Positions 1 to 7,933 of a stretch of DNA of 64,000 nt are shown in pieces (positions within the stretch are counted from its first letter, which is position 1; each line of letters opens with the position of its first letter). The stretch lies in contig JBDSZL010000073.1 in NCBI GenBank assembly GCA_039925145.1, forward strand, positions 139,650 through 203,649, given 5' to 3'. Position numbers and translations under genes: made by a program. The notes under the pieces are model-generated. The model was given only the letters and a program-made list of their open reading frames with translations, searched no databases and had not been told where the DNA came from. Source of the DNA: JBDSZL01 sp039925145. GTDB lineage: Bacteria > Acidobacteriota > Vicinamibacteria > Vicinamibacterales > SCN-69-37.

Positions 1-682
1 GGCGGGCCAGCGTGGCGTAGGCGCCATAGAACCGGCTGCCATTACCGCTCTTGTCGAATTCGTGGTCGAGAATCCGTACCACCGAGGCGGCAAAGGCGTC
101 GAGCTGCACGGGTGATTTCCGGACCGTCAGGCGCACGGCGTCAAAACTGCGGCCCGCGTTCAGCCACCCGACCGATCCCACCAACCGCTGCTCGCCGAAC
201 GTGAGCTCCTGGCGGCCGGCCCGTAAGAGCAGCGGCGTTTTTGCCGTGCCCACATCCACGAAGAGCTGGCGGAGGTCGAAGCTGGCTCTGAAGGGAGCCG
301 TCGTCGGCCCAATCTGCTTGCCGGCAACGCGCGCGTCGTGCACCTGTGCCTGAATGCTCACGAGGCGCGCTGGGATCAGCGTGGCGTTCAACCGGATGCG
401 GCCGAGCCCGTACAGGTCGTCGCGACCGGTGGTAAAACCCGCGCCTTCGAAACCCTCCATCCGGGCCCGATACTCAGCGCGCACGCGCAGCCATTTGGGC
501 AGGACCGTGTTCAGACGATTCGGTAGGGGCGGAACAGCCGGCGGCGGCGCGGTCTGCGCCGGCGCCATGGCAACCGCTGCCGGGGCATCTCCGGTCCGCT
601 GTTGTGCGACTGCCGGCCGAGAATGGACGAGCGCGATGGCGAGAACGACCAGTAACCGAAACCACATCCTCGAATAGCTCAC
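1..682 (-). CDS. Alginate-export-family outer-membrane porin, N-terminal part (runs off window)
   Basis: The 5' 227 codons of a gene whose 3' end lies outside the window. The product starts with a signal peptide (hydrophobic stretch after SYSRM, cleavage near AVA-Q), a Pro/Ala-rich linker, then beta-strand-rich sequence with the motifs 'RAGRQELTFGEQRL' and 'GWLNAGRSFDAVRL' seen in alginate_exp/AlgE-like porins. The GTG start was chosen because CAGGAG lies 6 nt upstream; an in-frame ATG five codons later has no ribosome site. It diverges from the nitrate operon, and porins of this family often accompany nitrate assimilation genes, so nitrate or nitrite passage through the outer membrane is a reasonable inference. 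The family name does not mean that alginate is the substrate. Confidence 0.8.
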   Translation of the reverse strand, partial: MSYSRMWFRLLVVLAIALVHSRPAVAQQRTGDAPAAVAMAPAQTAPPPAVPPLPNRLNTVLPKWLRVRAEYRARMEGFEGAGFTTGRDDLYGLGRIRLNATLIPARLVSIQAQVHDARVAGKQIGPTTAPFRASFDLRQLFVDVGTAKTPLLLRAGRQELTFGEQRLVGSVGWLNAGRSFDAVRLTVRKSPVQLDAFAASVVRILDHEFDKSGNGSRFYGAYATLAR

Positions 683-897
683 GCAGTACTCCTGTGAAAT
701 GAGGGGAAACAGTACGAACGCTGCGGGGCGTCCTGGAATGAAGCCTGCGAGGGCGAGATCGTCACGGCCGGGTGACGGTCAGCGAGAGAGCAAGGGTTGT
801 TCCGGGTGTGACGGCGGGGGTGGCAGTCGCGCTAACGCACGCCACCGCAGTCGCTTAGCAGTCTAGCGAACCCCAGTCGGGCGACGGTTTTTGATAA

Positions 898-907
898 ACA
901 TAATTGT
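898..907. repeat. ACATAATTGT motif, copy 1 (copy 2 at 1048-1057)
   Basis: Two exact copies of this decamer lie 150 bp apart in the divergent region. Each sits at the centre of a short palindrome: AACA-taat-TGTT here and GGACA-taat-TGTCT at the second copy. Two identical AT-rich palindromic cores in a GC-rich genome look like binding sites of one regulator, which is not identified. Confidence 0.4.
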
Positions 908-913
908 TCGAAA

Positions 914-932
914 CTTTGTTCGTTCGACAAAG
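914..932. repeat. Inverted repeat CTTTGT-N7-ACAAAG
   Basis: Perfect 6-bp arms flank tcgttcg. It lies just downstream of the first ACATAATTGT copy in the AT-rich part of the divergent control region and could be an operator half-site pair. Confidence 0.35.
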
Positions 933-1047
933 ATGTCGACAGACTTAGGCAGCAGACTTGCCTTCTCCTAGGAGGTCCGTTCTCTCATCCACTCGAGCCT
1001 CCTTGTATACGCATGATTAGCACATGGTCCGCTGTGTGAGCCTGTGG

Positions 1048-1057
1048 ACATAATTGT
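1048..1057. repeat. ACATAATTGT motif, copy 2
   Basis: Second exact copy of the decamer at 898-907. With its flanks it forms the stem GTGGACA/TGTCTAC (one G-U pair if transcribed) around taat, so it could act as a DNA operator or as a small hairpin. Confidence 0.4.
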
Positions 1058-1103
1058 CTACTTATAGTGGCGTCTCAACATTTTTGTTAACCTGTTCGCG
1101 CTT

Positions 1104-1170
1104 GCCGGACGACACCTGGGAGTGTATCGTAGAGGCTGACGCCGGCCCTGTCGCCGCGTCCGGCTCCCAG
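1104..1170 (+). promoter_or_regulatory. Leader segment with two mutually exclusive pairings
   Basis: GCCGGAC (1104-1110) can pair with GTCCGGC (1158-1164), and CTGGGAG (1116-1122) can pair with CTCCCAG (1164-1170). The arms occur in the same order on both sides, so the two 7-bp stems exclude each other unless a pseudoknot forms. AGAGGC (1131-1136) can also pair with GCCTCT (1182-1187). GC-rich DNA gives such matches by chance, so this is suggestive only. Confidence 0.3.
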
Positions 1171-1269
1171 CCTTAGCCACCGCCTCTGGCGCCCCTGTCC
1201 GCGCCATCGTCCGATCGGGCCCTCGCGTGCCCGTCGACTCTGCGCTCCATGACGAGCTTCTCGTGCGTT

Positions 1270-1287
1270 CCTGGCCCCGTGGTCAGG
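1270..1287 (+). promoter_or_regulatory. Stem-loop immediately before the operon's ribosome site
   Basis: CCTGGCC and GGTCAGG form a 7-bp stem (one G-U) closed by CCGT. The ribosome site GGAG begins 3 nt after it, and the ATG at 1300 follows. Extending or melting such a stem could control translation of the first nitrate gene. Confidence 0.35.
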
Positions 1288-1299
1288 TCTGGAGTGCTG

Positions 1300-2871
1300 A
1301 TGGCATTGCCCCTGCTGACCCGAGCGTCTAGAGACGGCGTCACGTTTCTGCTGACGCCACGCACACGGCCCGAAGGCCCGTCGAATCCCGCACCGGACCC
1401 GATCGCCATCGACGCGCGAATGCCGTCGCGCCGCCCTGCTGAAGGCGAGCAGTACCGTTTTCACGTCGACATGGGCCAATGCATTGGATGCAAGTGCTGC
1501 GTGGTGGCGTGCAACGAGCAGAACGGGAATCCGGCAGACATCAACTGGCGCCGCGTCGGCGAAGTCGAGGGTGGCTGGTATCCGGACACGCGCCGGGCAT
1601 ACTTCTCGATGGGGTGTAACCACTGTCTCGAGCCGACGTGCCTGCAGGGCTGCCCGGTCGACGCCTACACCAAAAACCCCGCAACCGGCATCGTCCACCA
1701 CAGCGCCGACACCTGTATCGGATGCCAGTACTGCACATGGAACTGCTCGTACGGCGTGCCGCAATTCAATCCGGAGCGCGGCGTCGTCGGCAAGTGCGAC
1801 ATGTGTCACAGCCGACTCGAGCGAGATCAGGCGCCCGCCTGCGTGAGCGCGTGTCCTGAGACCGCGATCCGAATCGAGATCGTGAATGTCGCCGAGTGGC
1901 GGGCGGCCCTCACGGCCACCTCACCGGCGCCACCTCTGCCCGCAGGCATGCCGGCAGCCGATGCGAGCCTCTCCACCACGCGCTACTCGATGCCCGACGG
2001 GCTGCCGCCCAACGCGCGACCGCTCGACCTGACACACGTCCGGCCGGCCGAGCCGCACTGGCCGCTCGTCGTCATGACCGTGCTCACGCAACTGTCCGTG
2101 GGGGCGTTCACCTCCATCTGGCTTCTGCAGATGGCTGGTGCGGTCGACCGGCTCGGCATGGCGGCCATCACGTCGCTCCTCATTGCCGGACTCGCGCTCT
2201 CGGCCTCGACGCTGCACCTCGGACGGCCGGCCTATGCCTATCGCGCCCTCAAGATGTGGCGCCGATCCTGGCTGAGTCGCGAGGTCCTGCTGTTTACCGC
2301 CTTCTCCGGTGTGGCAAATCTCTACGCCGCTCTGCTGTGGATTGGTGCATCGGGGAGCCTGCTGGCTGGGGCCGCGACGGTGCTGCTCGGCTGCGCCGGT
2401 GTCACGGCGAGTGCCTACATCTACCGGGTCTCGTCGCGGCCAGCCTGGAATTGTGTGCTGACGCTGCTGCAGTTCGGAGCGACCGCCGCGGTACTCGGAC
2501 CGGCCTTCACGGCCGCGCTCGGCGCGAGCGCGCTGCCCGCTTTGCGAATCGCGATTGTGGTCGGCGCCACGCTTCAGGGTGTGCTCATCGTGTGGGGCGT
2601 TCTCAGACTCATCGCCTCCGATAGCATCGAACTGCGAGGCACCGCTCGCCTGCTGTCGACCACCCTCGCCAAGATCTTCCTGATCCGAGGGGCCCTGCTC
2701 GTCGTTGGCGGCGGCATCCTTCCGCTGGCCTGGCACGGACAGCCGTCATCGATCGTCGCGTTCGCGCTGCTGCTCGCCGGCGAGATCGCGGGCCGGTACC
2801 TGTTCTTCGTGAGTGTGGTCCCGAAGCACATGACCACCCCGTACCTGGCCATGGGGAGCGAGGCGGCATGA
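1300..2871 (+). CDS. DmsB-DmsC fusion: four-cluster ferredoxin plus membrane anchor for nitrate reductase
   Basis: Probable electron-transfer and membrane-anchor subunit of the nitrate reductase encoded next. Residues ~55-195 carry four cysteine sets typical of DmsB-type four-[4Fe-4S] proteins (C61/64/67/71, C106/109/114/118, C139/142/145/149, C166/169/181/185). Residues ~255-523 are about eight hydrophobic helices resembling DmsC/YnfH quinol-oxidising anchors. There is no Tat or signal peptide, so the clusters should face the cytoplasm. The start at ATG 1300 is preferred because GGAG lies 5 nt upstream; an ATG at 1249 in frame has none. The last codons overlap the next gene by ATGA. Fusion and location suggest electrons pass from menaquinol to nitrate reductase at the membrane, which is inference. 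Confidence 0.85.
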   Translation: MALPLLTRASRDGVTFLLTPRTRPEGPSNPAPDPIAIDARMPSRRPAEGEQYRFHVDMGQCIGCKCCVVACNEQNGNPADINWRRVGEVEGGWYPDTRRAYFSMGCNHCLEPTCLQGCPVDAYTKNPATGIVHHSADTCIGCQYCTWNCSYGVPQFNPERGVVGKCDMCHSRLERDQAPACVSACPETAIRIEIVNVAEWRAALTATSPAPPLPAGMPAADASLSTTRYSMPDGLPPNARPLDLTHVRPAEPHWPLVVMTVLTQLSVGAFTSIWLLQMAGAVDRLGMAAITSLLIAGLALSASTLHLGRPAYAYRALKMWRRSWLSREVLLFTAFSGVANLYAALLWIGASGSLLAGAATVLLGCAGVTASAYIYRVSSRPAWNCVLTLLQFGATAAVLGPAFTAALGASALPALRIAIVVGATLQGVLIVWGVLRLIASDSIELRGTARLLSTTLAKIFLIRGALLVVGGGILPLAWHGQPSSIVAFALLLAGEIAGRYLFFVSVVPKHMTTPYLAMGSEAA

Positions 2872-5078
2872 ACCTCAAACGCCTGCTCGGCCTCGACACG
2901 CACGCGGATCACTACCTGTACGCTGACGACGCCGAAGCCGGCTACATCTCGGCGCAGAAGGTTCCCGAGCAATGGGTGCCAACCACGTGCGGCTACTGCT
3001 CGGTGGGCTGCGGGATGTACGTCGGTGTGCGAGCGGGCCGCGCCGTGTCGGTCCGCGGCAATCCCGATCACCCGGTAAACCGTGGGCTTCTCTGCCCGAA
3101 GGGTCTCTCGGAACATCACACGCTGTCGGCATCGGACCGCGCCGTGCAGCCACTCCTGCGCCGCGATGGCCAATTGCGCCCCGTCGCTTGGCCGGAGGCC
3201 CTGCGCGTGATGGCCCAGACATTTCAGGATATCCAGGCGCGACACGGTCGCGAATCTGTCGGTGTAATCAGCACCGGACAGCTGGTCACCGAAGAGTTCT
3301 ACACCCTGGGTAAGCTCGTGCAGCTCGGGCTGGGGACGCGCAACTACTGCGGCAACACAACGCTCTGCATGTCCACGGCCGTATCCGGGTACAAGCGATC
3401 GTTCGGCAGCGACGGTCCTCCAGGCGCGTACGACGATCTCGAACAGGCCGATCTGATCATGCTCATCGGCGCGAACATCGCCGAGAACCATCCGATCCTG
3501 TGCCGGCGTCTGGCCGCCAACCCGGGCACGACACTCATCGTCGTCGATCCTCGCGTCACGAAGACCGCGATGATGGCCGACCTGCACCTGCCCGTGAAGC
3601 CGCGCTCGGACCTGGCGCTGGTCAATGGTTTGATTCACATTCTGATCGAGCACGACCTCGTCGATCACTCATACATCGAGGCCCACACCACCGGTTTCGA
3701 CGCGTTGAAGGCGTCCGTCGCGACATACACGCCGGATCGGGTGGCCGAGATCACCGGGCTGAGTGCCGAGCTGCTGTACCGGACCGCCAGCCTCTATGCC
3801 AACGCGCGCGCGGCGCTCGTCGCGTGGACGATGGGGGTGAATCACAGCACCAAAGGGACCGAGACGGTCAACGCCATCAACAACCTGTCGCTCATCACCG
3901 GCAATATCGGACGTCCGGGAGCATCACCGTTTTCCATTACCGGTCAATGCAATGCCATGGGCACACGGGAGGCGGGGTTCACATCCAGCTTGCCGGGCTA
4001 TCGCAAGTTCGAGAGTGGGTCCGATCGCGCTGAACTGGCAGAACTGTGGCACCTGCCGGTTGACCGCATTCCCACGTCGCGCGGTCTCGCGTATCCGGAC
4101 ATCATCGAAGCGGCGCTGTCGCACAAGATCCGTGCGCTCTGGATCATCGGCACCAATCCCATCGTCTCGTTTCCAAACCTGGGCGTGCTCACGCAGGCGC
4201 TTCACGATCTGGAATTTCTCGTGGTGCAGGACGGGTTTCATCCCACCCCCACATCGGACCTCGCGCATCTGGTTCTTCCCGCCGCGATCTGGGGCGAAAA
4301 AGAAGGGACGTACACCAACTCCGAGCGCCGCGTGAGCAAGGTCAATCAGGCAGTGCCGCCGCCCGGTGAGGCGCGTTCCGATTTCGACATCTTCCTTGGC
4401 CTGGCCAAGGAGCTCGGGGTCGAGGCCGAGCTGTTTCCGGGCTGGCGGACGCCGGAGGACGCGTTCGCCGAATGGGGTCGGGTATCCGCTGGCCGCCTCT
4501 GCGACTACTCAGGGATCACATATGCGGGTCTGGCCAAAGAAGCCATTCAGTGGCCGTTCCCGGCAGGTGCCTCGGCGCCAGGCGCGACGCGGCGTCTCTA
4601 CGACGATGGCCAGTTCGAGACCGAGGACGGCCGCGCCCAGCTCCTGCCCGTGACATGGGAACCATTTCCTGAGCAGCCGACCGCCGAGTTTCCGTTCGTG
4701 CTCAACACAGGCCGCACGGTCGAGCACTGGCACACACGGACAAAGACCGGTCGCGTGCCAATTCTTCAGCGCCTGTGTCCCGATGCGTGGGTCGAAATGA
4801 ATCCGCGCGACGCCCGCGCGCTCGGACTCAAACCTCAGGAGTCCGTCTCGGTCGTGTCGCGGCGCGGCGCGATCAGGAGCATCCAGCTACGCGTCACTGA
4901 AACCGTCGCGCCCGGCCAGGTCTTCGTGCCCTTCCATTTCGCGGAGGCCAACGCGAATCAACTGACTCAGAGCGCCTACGACCCCATTTCGCGCGAACCC
5001 AACTTCAAGCAGTCCGCGGTGCGCGTAGAGCGCGCCGGAACCGCGCCTCGGCCGTCCGCAAGAGAGAGGCACTCATGA
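2868..5078 (+). CDS. nasA: Assimilatory-type molybdopterin nitrate reductase
   Basis: Reduces nitrate to nitrite in the cytoplasm with bis-molybdopterin guanine dinucleotide and one [4Fe-4S] cluster. The N-terminal cluster ligands are C41, C44, C48 and C76. The segment CGNTTLCMSTAVSGYKRSFG places a Cys at residue 167 as the likely Mo ligand, as in NapA/NasA/NarB enzymes. A molybdopterin dinucleotide-binding domain fills roughly residues 620-725. At 736 residues it matches NarB/NasA length but lacks the C-terminal BFD-like domain of some NasA proteins. No Tat signal is visible. It overlaps both neighbours by ATGA and precedes nirBD, which fixes its role as nitrate rather than formate or DMSO reduction. 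Confidence 0.88.
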   Translation: MNLKRLLGLDTHADHYLYADDAEAGYISAQKVPEQWVPTTCGYCSVGCGMYVGVRAGRAVSVRGNPDHPVNRGLLCPKGLSEHHTLSASDRAVQPLLRRDGQLRPVAWPEALRVMAQTFQDIQARHGRESVGVISTGQLVTEEFYTLGKLVQLGLGTRNYCGNTTLCMSTAVSGYKRSFGSDGPPGAYDDLEQADLIMLIGANIAENHPILCRRLAANPGTTLIVVDPRVTKTAMMADLHLPVKPRSDLALVNGLIHILIEHDLVDHSYIEAHTTGFDALKASVATYTPDRVAEITGLSAELLYRTASLYANARAALVAWTMGVNHSTKGTETVNAINNLSLITGNIGRPGASPFSITGQCNAMGTREAGFTSSLPGYRKFESGSDRAELAELWHLPVDRIPTSRGLAYPDIIEAALSHKIRALWIIGTNPIVSFPNLGVLTQALHDLEFLVVQDGFHPTPTSDLAHLVLPAAIWGEKEGTYTNSERRVSKVNQAVPPPGEARSDFDIFLGLAKELGVEAELFPGWRTPEDAFAEWGRVSAGRLCDYSGITYAGLAKEAIQWPFPAGASAPGATRRLYDDGQFETEDGRAQLLPVTWEPFPEQPTAEFPFVLNTGRTVEHWHTRTKTGRVPILQRLCPDAWVEMNPRDARALGLKPQESVSVVSRRGAIRSIQLRVTETVAPGQVFVPFHFAEANANQLTQSAYDPISREPNFKQSAVRVERAGTAPRPSARERHS

Positions 5079-7480
5079 AGAAACTCGTGGTCGTCGGGAA
5101 CGGGATGGCCGGCATGGCCTGTCTCGAGCACGTGCTGGCCTACGGGCGGGAATTCGACGTCACCGTCTTCGGCGACGAAACGCACGTCAACTACAACCGG
5201 GTGTTGCTCTCATCGGTCCTCGCGGGGGAGAAGCCGTCAGACAGCATCGTGCTCAACCCGCTCGAGTGGTACCAGCGCCACGACATCGCGCTGCGACTCG
5301 GCACGCGTGTGGTCGACGTCGACCCGCAGGCCCAGGTCGTACATGGCGAGGATGGCAGTGTGGCGAGCTACGACGTGCTCCTCCTGGCCACCGGCAGCAG
5401 CGCCTGGATGCCGCCCATTGCGGGCCTCGATCTCGACGGCGTGTTCGCGTTTCGAACGCTCGATGACACGCGTGCCCTCCTCGATCGCGCCGGCGCCGGC
5501 ACCAAAGCGGTCGTGATTGGCGGCGGTCTGCTCGGTCTCGAAGCGGCGCGCGGTCTCCAGGTGCAGGGGTGCGACGTCACCGTTGTCCATCTCGCCCAGA
5601 CGCTGATGGAGCGCCAGCTCGATCCCACCGGTGGGTCGTACTTGACGAGCAAGATGGACGCGCTGGGCGTGCGCGTGCTGCTCGGACGCAGCACGAGTGC
5701 GATTCTGGGCGAAGGGCATGTCGAGCGCGTGCTGTTTGCCGACGGCAGTCACGTGGATGCCGATCTCGTCGTCGTCGCGGCAGGAATCCGGCCCAACGTC
5801 GAGCTTGGCCGCCGCGCCGGTCTTGACATCAATCGAGCCATCGTCGTGAACGACCACATGGAGACGTCGCGCCCCGACGTCTTTGCCGTGGGCGAATGCG
5901 TCGAGCACCGGGGCGTGTGCTACGGCCTCATCGCACCGCTGATCGAGCAGGCGAAGGTGCTCGCCGCCACCATGACCGGCCGAAAGGGCCCGGTCTACAC
6001 CGGCAGCATTCAGGCCGCGAAGCTCAAGATCATGGGGGTCGATGTGTTCTCGGCCGGTGAGTGGGCCGAGGAGGCGTCGCTCGATATCGTGCGCTACGAA
6101 GATCCGGGACTTGGCGTCTACAAGAAGCTGGCGCTACGCGACGGACGGCTGGCCGGCATGATCCTGGTCGGCGACACCGACGACAACCACCGCTACATGG
6201 ACTGGCTGCGGACGGGCGAAGACCTCAGCGCTCAGCGCCGGCAACTGCTGTTTCCCGGACCGCTGAGTGACGTGGGGCTCGACGTGGCCGAGATGGCCGA
6301 CACGGCGACGGTCTGTGGATGCCTGGGTGTCACCAAAGGCACCATCATCGGCGCCATTCACGAGCGCGGGGTCAACACGCTGTCACAGCTCAAGGAGTGC
6401 ACACGAGCCAGCACGAGCTGCGGCAGCTGCACGAAGCTGTGCCAGGACCTGCTGCGCGCCGTCGCGCCGGCGTTCGAGGAAGAGGCCAAACGCGTGATGT
6501 GCGGGTGCCTCCCGTTTGCGGAGGATCAGTTGCGCGAGATGCTCCGCACGCAGCAGATTCGCGCGGTGCAGGACGTGCTCGACATCTACGGCAACGGGCT
6601 GGGCTGCGAGACGTGCAAACCAGCGCTCAGCTACATGCTCGACATGCTCTGGTGCGGCGACCACGACGAAGATCGCTCCGCGCGCTACATCAACGACCGC
6701 GTTCACGCGAACATCCAGAACGATGGCACGTTCTCGGTCATCCCACGCATGCGCGGGGGTGTCACGACACCCGATGAACTGCGCAAGATTGCCGACGTGG
6801 CAGACAAGTACCACGTGCGGATGGTCAAGGTGACCGGCAGCCAGCGGATCGACTTGCTCGGCGTCAAAAAGGCCGACCTGCCGCAGGTCTGGGCCGATCT
6901 CGGGATGCCGTCCGGCCAGGCCTACGCCAAGGGCGTCCGCATGGTGAAGACCTGCGTCGGCACCGAGTTCTGTCGCTTCGGCACGCAGGACTCCACCGCT
7001 GCCGGCATCGAAATGGAACGACGGTTCGAACAGCTGTTTACGCCGCACAAGGTGAAGATGGCCACGGTGGGGTGCCCGCGCAACTGCGCGGAAGCCACCG
7101 TCAAGGACATCGGACTCATCGGCCAGGAAGGCGGCTGGCAGGTGGTGGTGGGCGGTGCGGCCGGCAAGTCGGTTCGCAAGGCAGACCTGTTGACCACAGT
7201 CGAGACCACGGAGGAGGCGTTGCGCGCATCCGAGTTGTTCTTTCAGTACTACCGCGAGAACGGCAACTACCTGGAGCGCACCTACGACTTCGTGGAGCGC
7301 CTGGGCATCGAGAAGATTCGGAAAGAGACGGTCTACGCGCCGCAAGCCCTCCACGAGGCGCTGCTCTCCCGTTTGCGCAAGTCCAAGGATCGCGCGCGCG
7401 ATCCCTGGCAAGAGGGGCGTGAGCCGGTCAACGCCACCCAGTTCATTCCTCTCCGTCCCATCGACGAGGTGCGAGCATGA
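5075..7480 (+). CDS. nirB: Nitrite reductase [NAD(P)H] large subunit
   Basis: Cytoplasmic siroheme enzyme reducing nitrite to ammonium. Residues 1-~300 form the FAD/NAD(P)H-binding disulfide-reductase fold (start KKLVVVGNGMAGMACLEHV). Two BFD-like [2Fe-2S] segments follow: one from C414 (CGCLGVTKG...CTRAST..CGSC) and one from CGCLPFAED to CETCKPALSYML. The ferredoxin-like and siroheme domains complete it, with cluster/siroheme cysteines C627, C633, C667 and C671. The 801-residue length is normal for NirB. It is coupled by ATGA overlaps to the nitrate reductase and to nirD, so nitrate to ammonium is encoded in one transcript. Confidence 0.95.
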   Translation: MKKLVVVGNGMAGMACLEHVLAYGREFDVTVFGDETHVNYNRVLLSSVLAGEKPSDSIVLNPLEWYQRHDIALRLGTRVVDVDPQAQVVHGEDGSVASYDVLLLATGSSAWMPPIAGLDLDGVFAFRTLDDTRALLDRAGAGTKAVVIGGGLLGLEAARGLQVQGCDVTVVHLAQTLMERQLDPTGGSYLTSKMDALGVRVLLGRSTSAILGEGHVERVLFADGSHVDADLVVVAAGIRPNVELGRRAGLDINRAIVVNDHMETSRPDVFAVGECVEHRGVCYGLIAPLIEQAKVLAATMTGRKGPVYTGSIQAAKLKIMGVDVFSAGEWAEEASLDIVRYEDPGLGVYKKLALRDGRLAGMILVGDTDDNHRYMDWLRTGEDLSAQRRQLLFPGPLSDVGLDVAEMADTATVCGCLGVTKGTIIGAIHERGVNTLSQLKECTRASTSCGSCTKLCQDLLRAVAPAFEEEAKRVMCGCLPFAEDQLREMLRTQQIRAVQDVLDIYGNGLGCETCKPALSYMLDMLWCGDHDEDRSARYINDRVHANIQNDGTFSVIPRMRGGVTTPDELRKIADVADKYHVRMVKVTGSQRIDLLGVKKADLPQVWADLGMPSGQAYAKGVRMVKTCVGTEFCRFGTQDSTAAGIEMERRFEQLFTPHKVKMATVGCPRNCAEATVKDIGLIGQEGGWQVVVGGAAGKSVRKADLLTTVETTEEALRASELFFQYYRENGNYLERTYDFVERLGIEKIRKETVYAPQALHEALLSRLRKSKDRARDPWQEGREPVNATQFIPLRPIDEVRA

Positions 7481-7836
7481 TCGAAAATCAATGGATTCGT
7501 GTCAGTCCCACCAGCCATATTCCGCCGCGTGAAGGCCGTGTCGTGCATCTCGCGGAACATGAGATTGCCATCTTCCATCTCGGGGATCGATTCCTGGCCG
7601 TCCAGAACCGGTGCCCGCACAAAGGAGGACCGCTCTCCGATGGCATCGTGGCGGGCGACTCGATCGTCTGCCCGCTGCACGCGTGGAAGGTGCATCTCGA
7701 GTCAGGCCAGATCCAGCGGCCGGGCGGCCAGGTTCAGTGTGTCGAACGCTATCCGGTCCGCGTACAGCACGGTGTCATCGAAGTACAACTGGCGGTGATC
7801 GCCGCTGAGGTGACCTGTGGTGGAGCCGCGGCATGA
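7477..7836 (+). CDS. nirD: Nitrite reductase small subunit, Rieske-type
   Basis: A 119-residue Rieske-fold protein that partners NirB. It has the two ligand pairs CPHKGG and CPLHAW about 20 residues apart, so a [2Fe-2S] cluster can be bound; many NirD proteins have lost these ligands. It overlaps nirB by 4 bp. Confidence 0.92.
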   Translation: MIENQWIRVSPTSHIPPREGRVVHLAEHEIAIFHLGDRFLAVQNRCPHKGGPLSDGIVAGDSIVCPLHAWKVHLESGQIQRPGGQVQCVERYPVRVQHGVIEVQLAVIAAEVTCGGAAA

Positions 7837-7933
7837 CACCGGGGAGTATGCAATTACTGGTAGCATCAGGCGTGCGGCGGGCAGTCCATCAGGGTCTGTG
7901 ATGCGACAGCCGCCAGACACGAGGAACACGCAA

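Larger units (their letters stand above)
683..1299. promoter_or_regulatory. Divergent control region and long leader of the nitrate operon
   Basis: No convincing gene lies in these ~615 bases. The stretch 885-1095 is much richer in A/T than its surroundings and holds repeated and palindromic motifs listed separately. The part next to the operon is GC-rich with several possible stems. A weak promoter could be TTGCCG (1102-1107), 17 nt, TATCGT (1125-1130), which would leave a ~165 nt leader. An operator or antitermination region is expected because the operon encodes an ANTAR RNA-binding protein, but I did not find a clear pair of hexaloop stems. Confidence 0.5.

Noticed and set aside
1087..1809. 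Long open frame on the minus strand opposite the iron-sulfur fusion gene
   Set aside because: No recognisable domain, and it lies antisense to a cysteine-rich conserved gene; long antisense frames are common in GC-rich DNA.
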